Both the position numbers and the translations under genes were made by a program. From Paenibacillus sp. JDR-2 (GTDB taxonomy: Bacteria; Bacillota; Bacilli; Paenibacillales; Paenibacillaceae), in the NCBI RefSeq assembly GCF_000023585.1, contig NC_012914.1, positions 2,805,001-2,869,000 of the forward strand: a stretch of 64,000 nucleotides of DNA, given 5' to 3'. Numbering within the stretch: position 1 is the first letter of the stretch; each line of letters opens with the position of its first letter. Below, piece after piece: positions 33,731-41,748 of this stretch. Below the pieces are notes generated by a model that was not told the DNA's origin, searched no databases, and saw only the letters and a program-made list of their open reading frames with translations.

Positions 33731-35146
33731 ATGACGAAAAGAACACTGTTTGAGAAAATCTGGGATAAGCACGTCATTCATCAAGAAGAAGGCAAACCAA
33801 GCATCATTTACATCGACCTTCATCTGGTGCACGAGGTAACTTCGCCGCAAGCATTCGAAGGACTCCGTTTGTCGAACCGCAAAGTTCGCCGTCCTGACCT
33901 GACCTTCGCGACAATGGACCACAACGTTCCTACCAAGGATCGCTTCAATATTAAAGACCCGATCTCCAAACAACAGATCGATACGCTGACACAAAACTGC
34001 GCGGACTTCGGCGTAAAACTGTTTGACCTGAACAACCTGGACCAAGGCGTCGTGCACGTTATGGGTCCTGAGATCGGCCTGACTTACCCGGGCAAAACAA
34101 TCGTCTGCGGCGACAGCCACACTTCGACGCACGGCGCGTTTGGCGCTCTTGCGTTCGGTATCGGTACTTCCGAGGTTGAGCACGTTATGGCGACGCAATG
34201 TTTGCAACAAGCAAAACCTAAAACGATGGAAGTTCGCTTCAACGGTTCCCGTAAACCCGGCGTTACCGCGAAGGACTTGATCCTCGGCGTTATCGCGAAA
34301 TACGGTACAGACTTCGCTACTGGTTATGTTATCGAGTACACGGGCGAAGCTATCCGCTCCCTGACTATGGAAGAGCGCATGACGGTCTGCAACATGTCGA
34401 TCGAAGGCGGCGCGCGCGCCGGTCTGATCGCACCTGACCAAACAACGTTCGATTACCTGAAAGGCCGCGAGTACGCTCCTGCCAACTACGACGAAGCCGT
34501 AGAAGACTGGAAGCAGCTCACTACTGACGAAGGCGCAGCTTATGACGTGGTTGTCGACTTCGACGTAGACTCGCTGATCCCGCAAGTAACTTGGGGCACT
34601 AGCCCGGGCATGGGTACAGACATTACTTCTTCTGTTCCGTTCCCGAAAGACCTGCCGACGGAAAACGAGCGCAAAGCAGCAGAAAAAGCGCTTGAATATA
34701 TGGACCTGAAACCAGGTACGCCAATGTCCGAAATCGAGATCGACTATGTCTTTATCGGTTCCTGTACAAACGGCCGTATCGAAGACCTTCGCGCAGCGGC
34801 TGAAATCGCACGCGGCTACAAAGTAAGCGAGAAAGTAACAGCTATCGTTGTTCCGGGTTCCGGCCGCGTTAAGCTGCAAGCCGAAAAAGAAGGTCTCGAC
34901 AAAGTATTTACGGAAGCCGGTTTTGAATGGCGCGAAGCAGGCTGCTCGATGTGCCTTGCGATGAACCCTGACGTATTGCAGCCTGGACAACGCTGCGCAT
35001 CGACATCCAACCGTAACTTCGAAGGCCGTCAAGGCCGCGGCGGACGTACGCATCTCGTATCGCCGGCAATGGCTGTAGCTGCCGCAATTAACGGCCGCTT
35101 TACAGACGTGCGCGATTGGAATGTCAAATCCGAAGTGTTGAACTAA
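33731..35146 (+). CDS. leuC: 3-isopropylmalate dehydratase large subunit LeuC
   Basis: 471-residue aconitase-superfamily protein; with LeuD isomerises 2- to 3-isopropylmalate in leucine synthesis. The 4Fe-4S cysteines are in [12 protein letters not shown] and [38 protein letters not shown] is the other signature. ATG 33731 is five bases after GGGGTGA. Codon use is strongly biased to C-ending codons compared with neighbours, suggesting high expression. leuA and leuB are not adjacent. Confidence 0.96.
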   Translation: MTKRTLFEKIWDKHVIHQEEGKPSIIYIDLHLVHEVTSPQAFEGLRLSNRKVRRPDLTFATMDHNVPTKDRFNIKDPISKQQIDTLTQNCADFGVKLFDLNNLDQGVVHVMGPEIGLTYPGKTIVCGDSHTSTHGAFGALAFGIGTSEVEHVMATQCLQQAKPKTMEVRFNGSRKPGVTAKDLILGVIAKYGTDFATGYVIEYTGEAIRSLTMEERMTVCNMSIEGGARAGLIAPDQTTFDYLKGREYAPANYDEAVEDWKQLTTDEGAAYDVVVDFDVDSLIPQVTWGTSPGMGTDITSSVPFPKDLPTENERKAAEKALEYMDLKPGTPMSEIEIDYVFIGSCTNGRIEDLRAAAEIARGYKVSEKVTAIVVPGSGRVKLQAEKEGLDKVFTEAGFEWREAGCSMCLAMNPDVLQPGQRCASTSNRNFEGRQGRGGRTHLVSPAMAVAAAINGRFTDVRDWNVKSEVLN

Positions 35147-35176
35147 TTGAACGTGTGAGAGAGGGGTATTACCGAA

Positions 35177-35776
35177 ATGGAAGCTTTTAAACAACTTACG
35201 GGCATCGTTGCCCCGGTCGACCGCGTGAATGTCGACACGGACGCTATCATTCCTAAACAATTCCTGAAACGCATCGAGCGCAGCGGCTTTGGCCAATTCC
35301 TGTTCTTCGAATGGCGCTTCCACGAAAACGGCGAAGTAAACGCTGATTTCGAACCAAACAAACCGCGCTATCAAGGCGCTTCCGTTTTGATTTCCCGTGC
35401 GAACTTTGGCTGCGGCTCCTCCCGTGAGCATGCTCCTTGGGCGATTCTGGACTACGGCTTCAAAGTCGTTATCGCACCATCGTATGCGGACATTTTCTAC
35501 AACAACTGCTTCAAGAACGGTATTCTGCCAATCAAGCTGAGCGAAGAGCAAGTTGAAGACCTGTTCCAACGCACAGCGAAGCATGAGGGCTACAAGCTGT
35601 CGGTTGACCTCGAGAACAAAAAGCTGACTGACGAGTACGGTCTTGATCTTTCCTTCGATCTTGACGAGCACCGCCGCCAGTTCCTGCTTCTTGGTCTGGA
35701 CGATATCGGCCTGACAATGCAGCATGCAGACGAAATTACAGCTTACGAACAAAAGCGTCCTGCCTATTTGGGTTAA
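35177..35776 (+). CDS. leuD: 3-isopropylmalate dehydratase small subunit LeuD
   Basis: 199-residue swivel-domain subunit of isopropylmalate isomerase. Motifs: [13 protein letters not shown], the active-site [15 protein letters not shown], and [18 protein letters not shown]. It lies 30 bp after leuC with a GAGGGG ribosome-binding site and shares its codon bias. A terminator follows, so leuCD is a two-gene unit. Confidence 0.96.
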   Translation: MEAFKQLTGIVAPVDRVNVDTDAIIPKQFLKRIERSGFGQFLFFEWRFHENGEVNADFEPNKPRYQGASVLISRANFGCGSSREHAPWAILDYGFKVVIAPSYADIFYNNCFKNGILPIKLSEEQVEDLFQRTAKHEGYKLSVDLENKKLTDEYGLDLSFDLDEHRRQFLLLGLDDIGLTMQHADEITAYEQKRPAYLG

Positions 35777-35789
35777 TAGATGGACTAAG

Positions 35790-35834
35790 AAAAGGGGGCA
35801 GCTCTTCGAATGAAGAAGAGTTGTCCTCTTTTTT
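35790..35834 (+). terminator. Intrinsic terminator after leuD
   Basis: GGGGGCAGCTCTTC pairs with GAAGAGTTGTCCTC across a short loop, followed by TTTTTT. Confidence 0.87.
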
Positions 35835-35938
35835 CCTCTGCACGCAACTTTTTCTGACAAATTGCGTCTATTTAATCGTCTAGCAAAGTCGAATGATCTC
35901 ACATTCGATGCAGGCAATTTCAGTCATCGAGGTGGAAA

Positions 35939-37360
35939 ATGAAGAAGAAGTTTGTACCTATTTTGTTGTTTATGGCGGTTCTGTTTACTTTGTTCACCGG
36001 TGTGGGACAAGCTGCAACAACGCCAGTCGTCCCGAAGCTTTATCTGAACGACCAATTGCTTAAGCCTTATGATGATCCTCAGATCGTCAACAATTTCACG
36101 CTCGTTCCGATCAGGGTCGTGTCCGAGAACATGGGCTATGAGGTGAATTGGGCGGCAGCCACAAAGACAGTCACCATACATAACGATCAGAACGAAATTG
36201 TACTTACCATTGACAACAACATCGCACTCGTCAACAACAACAAGGTGCAAATGGACATGTCTGCCAAGCTTCAGAAAGGCAGAACAACCATGATTCCAAT
36301 CCGTTTTGTAAGCGAACAGCTTGGATTAACGGTGAAGTGGGATCAAGCGTCGCAGTCCGTCTATTTGTATAAGGCAGCGGACCCTGAAGATCCTTCTACT
36401 ACGCCGGATCCCGGTCAGACAGGTTCGATCACTTCTGTTCAATACGACAGCAGCTTCGGCATTATCATCAACTATGATGGTAAAGTAACGGCGAATAAAC
36501 CGTTTAAGCTTGACAGCCCTAAGCGCATCGTAATCGATTTCCCGAACACGACTTATTCGGACAATTTGTCGTCGCAATTCATGGGAGCGGAAACACGCAT
36601 TCCCGTAGCGGACAATCCGTATATTTCCATGTTCCGTTATTCGGTATTCTCTACGAATCCGGCTACTGCTAGACTAGTGCTCGATTTGAATACGGACAAA
36701 GATGCGGATGCGGTGGTTCAAGATAACGGGGCTGGGGTAATAACCATTGGTCTTACGGATCCGGTGACAACTCCTCCGGTTGATACGACAACTCCGCCAG
36801 TTACAACAGATCCGGGAACGAAGGTCTACAACGTCGTTATCGATGCCGGTCACGGCGGAACCGATCCAGGCGCGCAAAGCATCAACGGTCGCTGGGAGAA
36901 GGAAGTAAATCTTGCTGTTTCCCTTAAAGTGAAAGCTTTGCTGGACAAAGAAAAAAATATCAAACCGCTTCTTAGCCGACCGGAAGATAAATTCGTAACG
37001 CTTGCAGATCGTGTAACGTTCGCTAAGAACAACAAAGCAGATATTTTCATTTCGATTCATGCAAACAGTAATCCTACTTCGAGCGTTACCGGAACAGAAA
37101 CCTATTACACTCGCGACAGCAGTAAAGCGCTTGCGAATGTGATCCACAAACATCTCGTGAAGGCTACCGGTCTTAAGGACCGCGGCGTAAAATATGGAAA
37201 TTTGCATGTAACGAGAGAAACAACGATGCCTGCCATTTTGCTCGAGACCGGATTTTTGTCCAATAAAGGCGACTCCGACATTCTCTACAGCGATGCAGCA
37301 CAAAACAAAATGGCAGCAGAAATCGTAGCGGGAATTAAGGAATACCTGAAACTTTCCTAA
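35939..37360 (+). CDS. Secreted N-acetylmuramoyl-L-alanine amidase with stalk and AMIN domains
   Basis: 473 residues. Signal peptide 1-25 (cleavage near GQA-ATT), copper-amine-oxidase-N-like stalk domain at about 30-145 with LVPIRVVSENMGYEVNW and IPIRFVSEQLGLTVKWD repeats, AMIN-like domain at about 163-275, a Thr/Pro linker, then Amidase_3 at about 295-473. Zinc ligands are visible in IDAGHGG, RWEKEVNL and SIHANS; the catalytic Glu is in ILLETGFLSN. It cleaves the stem peptide from MurNAc during wall turnover or separation. GAGGTGG precedes the ATG. Confidence 0.93.
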   Translation: MKKKFVPILLFMAVLFTLFTGVGQAATTPVVPKLYLNDQLLKPYDDPQIVNNFTLVPIRVVSENMGYEVNWAAATKTVTIHNDQNEIVLTIDNNIALVNNNKVQMDMSAKLQKGRTTMIPIRFVSEQLGLTVKWDQASQSVYLYKAADPEDPSTTPDPGQTGSITSVQYDSSFGIIINYDGKVTANKPFKLDSPKRIVIDFPNTTYSDNLSSQFMGAETRIPVADNPYISMFRYSVFSTNPATARLVLDLNTDKDADAVVQDNGAGVITIGLTDPVTTPPVDTTTPPVTTDPGTKVYNVVIDAGHGGTDPGAQSINGRWEKEVNLAVSLKVKALLDKEKNIKPLLSRPEDKFVTLADRVTFAKNNKADIFISIHANSNPTSSVTGTETYYTRDSSKALANVIHKHLVKATGLKDRGVKYGNLHVTRETTMPAILLETGFLSNKGDSDILYSDAAQNKMAAEIVAGIKEYLKLS

Positions 37361-37478
37361 ATTCTAAGAATTAAATCTATCGTCTTAAATCAAGGCTTAG
37401 AATTCACCGGAATGAATCACGCTTGCCGTCCAAGTACGGCGAAAGCTGTTTCACCTTGAGAAAGCGAGGAATTCGATC

Positions 37479-38075
37479 GTGCGCAAACCGGCATTCATCC
37501 TATTATTAATTGTCATCATTCTTACTGCGGCGGCATGCGGAAATACAAATAAACCACTCGGCCAGTCCGGTAATGAGGTAAGCGGCAATGCACCTTCGCC
37601 AAGCCCAACGATAGAAACGCCTGCAACAACGGAGCCTTCGGCAACTCCTGATCCGTCCGTAGAACCGACCGCAGAGGCAGATCAAGAGACTTCCGTTAAA
37701 GTCTATTATTCGGATACAGAGCTCGAGAAGATGGTTTCAAAGGATATTCAAGTGAAGTCGAGCTCGAATGAAGACCTGATTAAGCAGGTATTGGATGCTT
37801 TGCACCAAGACGGTCCTGAGGGCACGGTCAATTTGTGGAAGCCTATTCCAATCAAATCCGTGACTCTTAAGGATAATGCGGTAACGATTGATATCGAGCT
37901 GCCGGATACCGCGCGTCTTGGCGCACCGGGAGAGCAAATGCTGCTGGATTCCCTGGGTCAGACCTTGTTCCAGTTCGATTTTGTGCAATCTTATGATCTT
38001 CTGGTTGACGGCAAAGCGCTGGAGAGCCTGATGGGTCACTTTGATCTGGATCATCCGGCGGTTCGTCATTCCTAG
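37479..38075 (+). CDS. GerMN-domain lipoprotein
   Basis: 198 residues. Type II signal peptide with lipobox ending TAAAC (Cys20), a Ser/Pro/Thr-rich spacer at about 25-70, and one GerMN (sporulation/germination) domain at about 70-190 (VKVYYSDTELEKMV; LIKQVLDAL; AVTIDIELPDTARL). B. subtilis GerM has two such domains; this has one. GTG 37479 is eight bases after GCGAGGA. It lies between a wall amidase and an SLH protein, so an envelope role is likely, perhaps in sporulation. Confidence 0.85.
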   Translation: MRKPAFILLLIVIILTAAACGNTNKPLGQSGNEVSGNAPSPSPTIETPATTEPSATPDPSVEPTAEADQETSVKVYYSDTELEKMVSKDIQVKSSSNEDLIKQVLDALHQDGPEGTVNLWKPIPIKSVTLKDNAVTIDIELPDTARLGAPGEQMLLDSLGQTLFQFDFVQSYDLLVDGKALESLMGHFDLDHPAVRHS

Positions 38076-38110
38076 AATCAAACAAATGAATTGAGGAGGA
38101 TTATTCAACC

Positions 38111-40594
38111 ATGCCAATGCATTCATCCCGTTCCAAGCTTATTGCCGGCGCCTTAGCGTTCTCCTTGCTTGCCGGTGGCACCTCCATTGCAGTTCCGGCT
38201 CCATCTGCGTTTGCGGCTGTATCGAATAGCATGTTTGTCGACACCATCCCCGCATGGGCGCAGAAGCATGTTTCCAAGCTGGCGCTTCAAGGAATTATCA
38301 ACGGTTATAAAACATCCAGCGGCACGACGGAATTCCGCCCGCTGAAAAGCGTCTCCCAAGAAGAAGCGGTCGTTATGGCGCTTCGTTTCGCCGGACTTGA
38401 GGGAGAAGTAGATCCGGACGGTATCGTCGCTTATCCGGATTCGTTCAAGGTAAGCAACTATGCCAAGCCTTATATTATCGTAGCCTTCAAACATGGTCTT
38501 CTTGACCAGAATGATGAGTACGCTAACGCGGCTGCTAACCCGAAAGCGGCATGGGGCACTACGCCGGCGACCCGCGAATGGGTAACAAAGCTGCTCGTGA
38601 AAGCCATTGACAAGAAACAATTAGCGGATGATCTAAGCAAGACCGCTTCTACTTTTGCCGACGGCAATCAGATTACGGCAAAATATTTGGGCTACGTTAA
38701 TGCGGCCGTATCGCTTGACCTTGTAAAAGGCGTGTCCGCAACAAAGTTTGATCCGAAAGCTCCGGTTAACCGGGCGAGCCTTGCAACCTTGTTCAGCCGG
38801 GCAGAGAATCAATACAAGGTGCCTTATGCCGGACAAGTAAGCGGCATTGTTACCGCTCAAACCGCTACATCGATCACGCTGTACAGCGAAGGGAAGGAAA
38901 CAACCTACACGCTTGATTCCAATACTTTGTACTATGCGGCAGACAGCGATAACGCCATTGCTGCAGGGGATATCAAGCTGTATACGGACGTTACATTGAT
39001 TGGCAACTCCGGCAAAGCGCTTTATGTGGAATCGCAAGGCACGGAGCAGCATGTCAAAACGACAATCGCCAAGCTGGACCGCATTAATACGACGGACCGT
39101 TACTTCTACGCTTGGGTGAACGACGAGCCTGTGAAATTCACGTACAGCAGCGCGGTTACCGTAAAAGACAGCACCGGCAAAACGCTGCAAATTTCCGATC
39201 TGAAGCGTGATGCGAACCTGACAATCGTCCAGGATACTTTCCGTACGGCGCCTCAGGTTGTATCCATTACGGCAGATGTACAGACGGGCGCTAATACCGT
39301 AACCGGACAATTTTATTCCGCAGGCAGCGGCCTGATCAATTACCTGGTAGACGGCACTCTGCAGTCCAAGTTCCTGGCCGATAACGTAACTGTCGTGATC
39401 AACGGCATCGATGCGCCTACGGTTAGCGACTTGCTCAAAGACGTTGATAATATCAAGCTTACTTTGAATGACGATCAGCAGGTGACTCGCATTGAGGTGG
39501 TCAACCGGAACGTCTCGACGATTGATTCCGCGACGGTTGTAAATTACAGCGGCGACAACAAGCTGCTCACGTTATACGATCCTGCTACTTCAAACGCCAA
39601 CGCCTTATTCCTGACGGATTCCACCAAGATTGATTACAACGGATCGTCCATTACAGTCAGCCAGGCAAGATCTTATCTGGTAGCCAACCGCAAAGTAAAA
39701 ATTACGTATTCCGGCAAAAACATTATCTCGCTCAGCTTTATTTACAAACAAACCGGCAGCTTGGTGTCGGTAAATACAACGGATAAATTATTGTCCGTTA
39801 AACTGGATTCGGGCGAGAAGGTATCCATTCCTTATGTGTCGCCGCTTCTCCAAATTCCTGGTGTTTCGGTTCCGACGATCGGAAGCCTGCAGGCAGGGGA
39901 TACCGTAACCGTGCTCTTGGATGCCAACCAGGAGAAAGCAGCTACGATTCAGGTCCATAAAACGTTGCAGTACCAGGTTGTGTCCGCAAACGCGTCTACA
40001 AAGCTAGTTACGGTAAAAGCGGCGGATAATTCGCAAAAAGACATTTCGCTGGTAAATGTTCCTATCACGGACGAGAACGGGAATGCCTTGACGGTTGGCG
40101 CTTTGACAAGCGGCACTATCATTAATGTTCCTTACATCGGCAGCAACGTCCAGTCGGTGAAGACGATTACGATGAAATACGGCACGGTGTCCTCCGCGGC
40201 GGCAAGCAGCCTGACCATTACCGAACCTAACGGTACATCGTCGACAGTATCGTTCTCGAAAGGCATTAAAGTCATTAAAGGCACGCAGACGACCTATTCG
40301 TCCTCAGCGATTGCCGCTGGCGACATCATTCAAGTCTACAAGGACGAGAACGAGCAGACGATTGTTACGGTAGCAGTCGGCGACAAGCGTACTTTCTGGA
40401 AGTACGATGCTCCTAACGCAACCCTGTGGACCTACAAAAACACATCGGAGGATAACGGCAACTTTGCCTATATTACTTCGAACACAAAAATCCTGTATAA
40501 CAATGCGTCCATCCAAGTGAGCGCGTTAAAAGACGGGGATACGATTACGGTTTATGCCTTCAATAATACGGCGCTCAAAATCGTAAAATCGTAG
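38111..40594 (+). CDS. S-layer homology domain surface protein
   Basis: 827 residues. Signal peptide 1-35 (AFA-AVS), then three SLH repeats at about 42-95, 108-165 and 180-236 (FVDTIPAWAQKHVSKLALQGIINGY; YPDSFKVSNYAKPYI; FADGNQITAKYLGYVNAA), which anchor proteins to pyruvylated secondary wall polymer. Residues 240-827 are beta-rich repeated modules with many TV-D/N strands and no catalytic motif seen. GAGGAGG precedes the ATG. It is the last gene of the envelope group and is followed by a terminator. Probably an S-layer or surface structural protein. Confidence 0.88.
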   Translation: MPMHSSRSKLIAGALAFSLLAGGTSIAVPAPSAFAAVSNSMFVDTIPAWAQKHVSKLALQGIINGYKTSSGTTEFRPLKSVSQEEAVVMALRFAGLEGEVDPDGIVAYPDSFKVSNYAKPYIIVAFKHGLLDQNDEYANAAANPKAAWGTTPATREWVTKLLVKAIDKKQLADDLSKTASTFADGNQITAKYLGYVNAAVSLDLVKGVSATKFDPKAPVNRASLATLFSRAENQYKVPYAGQVSGIVTAQTATSITLYSEGKETTYTLDSNTLYYAADSDNAIAAGDIKLYTDVTLIGNSGKALYVESQGTEQHVKTTIAKLDRINTTDRYFYAWVNDEPVKFTYSSAVTVKDSTGKTLQISDLKRDANLTIVQDTFRTAPQVVSITADVQTGANTVTGQFYSAGSGLINYLVDGTLQSKFLADNVTVVINGIDAPTVSDLLKDVDNIKLTLNDDQQVTRIEVVNRNVSTIDSATVVNYSGDNKLLTLYDPATSNANALFLTDSTKIDYNGSSITVSQARSYLVANRKVKITYSGKNIISLSFIYKQTGSLVSVNTTDKLLSVKLDSGEKVSIPYVSPLLQIPGVSVPTIGSLQAGDTVTVLLDANQEKAATIQVHKTLQYQVVSANASTKLVTVKAADNSQKDISLVNVPITDENGNALTVGALTSGTIINVPYIGSNVQSVKTITMKYGTVSSAAASSLTITEPNGTSSTVSFSKGIKVIKGTQTTYSSSAIAAGDIIQVYKDENEQTIVTVAVGDKRTFWKYDAPNATLWTYKNTSEDNGNFAYITSNTKILYNNASIQVSALKDGDTITVYAFNNTALKIVKS

Positions 40595-40660
40595 GCTTCT
40601 GTTAAAAATTAACGGGATTTAAAGAAGATCTCGGCCTAAATTCTTATATTTTGTGAAAAT

Positions 40661-40683
40661 ACCGTCCAAAAGGGCGGTTTTTT
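40661..40683 (+). terminator. Intrinsic terminator after the SLH gene
   Basis: ACCGTCC/GGGCGGT hairpin with an AAAA loop and six T residues. Confidence 0.85.
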
Positions 40684-40705
40684 CTATATTTAAGGCCGAA
40701 TAAGG

Positions 40706-40734
40706 TTGCTTCTCGTGACAAATTTCGCTACACT
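40706..40734 (+). promoter_or_regulatory. Candidate promoter for nth-dynamin operon
   Basis: TTGCTT (40706-40711), 17 bases, TACACT (40729-40734), about 35 bp before the nth ATG. Confidence 0.45.
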
Positions 40735-40768
40735 TTGAACGATAGTGTTTGGGATTAGGAGAGAGACG

Positions 40769-41470
40769 ATGAATGCGAAGCAGAAGATGCGACATATATT
40801 GGATACGTTGGCGGAGATGTTCCCGGATGCACATTGTGAATTGCATCACAGCAACCCGTTTGAACTGACCATAGCCGTCCTGCTGTCGGCGCAATGTACG
40901 GATGAGACGGTGAACAAAGTCACTGTCAATCTGTTTCAGAAATACAAACGGCCGGAGGATTATTTGGCTGTGCCGCTGGAAGAGCTGGAGCAGGATATTC
41001 GCCGTATCGGACTATTCCGCAGTAAGGCATCTAATATTCAAAAGCTATGCCGCATCCTAATCGATAAATACGAAGGGGAAGTTCCCGAGAGGCACGAGCA
41101 GCTGACAGAGCTGCCCGGCGTTGGGCGAAAGACAGCCAATGTTGTTGTCTCAAACGCGTTTGGCGTTCCTGCAATCGCCGTAGATACGCATGTGGAGCGG
41201 GTATCGAAACGGCTTGGCATGGCTAAGCTGGATGATACCGTGCTGGAAGTTGAAAAGAAGCTGATGAAGCTTGTGCCCCGCGAGGAATGGACGCTCACCC
41301 ATCACCGGCTAATTTTTTTCGGCCGCTATCATTGCAAAGCACAAAACCCGCAATGTCCGATATGCCCGCTGCTGGATATGTGCAAGGAAGGCAAACAGCG
41401 CATGAAGCCGGGTGGACAAACGAAAACTAAAATTAAGGCAACCAAACCGAAAAAAGCCAGTGAAGGATGA
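40769..41470 (+). CDS. nth: Endonuclease III (DNA glycosylase/AP lyase)
   Basis: 233-residue bifunctional glycosylase for oxidised pyrimidines. The helix-hairpin-helix LPGVGRKTANVV contains the catalytic Lys121, followed by Asp139 in VDTHVERV. The 4Fe-4S cluster cysteines are Cys189, Cys196, Cys199 and Cys205 (C-x6-C-x2-C-x5-C). The C terminus has a basic 20-residue tail. AGGAGAG lies five bases before ATG 40769; ATG 40745 has no ribosome-binding site. It heads a unit with the small protein and the dynamin. Confidence 0.96.
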   Translation: MNAKQKMRHILDTLAEMFPDAHCELHHSNPFELTIAVLLSAQCTDETVNKVTVNLFQKYKRPEDYLAVPLEELEQDIRRIGLFRSKASNIQKLCRILIDKYEGEVPERHEQLTELPGVGRKTANVVVSNAFGVPAIAVDTHVERVSKRLGMAKLDDTVLEVEKKLMKLVPREEWTLTHHRLIFFGRYHCKAQNPQCPICPLLDMCKEGKQRMKPGGQTKTKIKATKPKKASEG

Positions 41471-41475
41471 TGACA

Positions 41476-41745
41476 ATGAAATGCATTTCCGTGTATACAA
41501 ATAGTTTCGAGCTGTTCTCCGATATTTTTGAACAGGTACTCGAAGCACCTCCGCAAGAGAACGAGGATATTCTGGTAGAAGGCGTTACCGTAAGCGGCTC
41601 CGGCGATGTACCGGATCAGTACATCGAGCGTATGCGCCAAAAGCCTGAAGTCGTTGTTATGAAAGAAAAAGAGCGCAACATTATGATTTTGCAGCATGGC
41701 AATGTATTTGAAATCTGCCTGCCTGCGGAAGAGGAAGCTGTATAA
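41476..41745 (+). CDS. Small acidic protein between nth and the dynamin gene
   Basis: 89 residues, acidic, probably one alpha/beta domain (MKCISVYTNSFELFSDIFEQVL; PEVVVMKEKERNIMILQHGNVFEICLP). I do not recognise it and see no catalytic motif, signal or membrane segment. ATG 41476 lies eight bases after AAGGA; ATG 41467 overlaps the nth stop. It ends three bases before the dynamin start, so the two are likely coupled and possibly linked in function. Confidence 0.75.
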   Translation: MKCISVYTNSFELFSDIFEQVLEAPPQENEDILVEGVTVSGSGDVPDQYIERMRQKPEVVVMKEKERNIMILQHGNVFEICLPAEEEAV

Positions 41746-41748
41746 ACC

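Noticed and set aside
33656..35917. 753-codon open frame on the minus strand through leuC and leuD
   Set aside because: It is antisense to two unmistakable genes, has no family resemblance and results from their C-ending codon bias.
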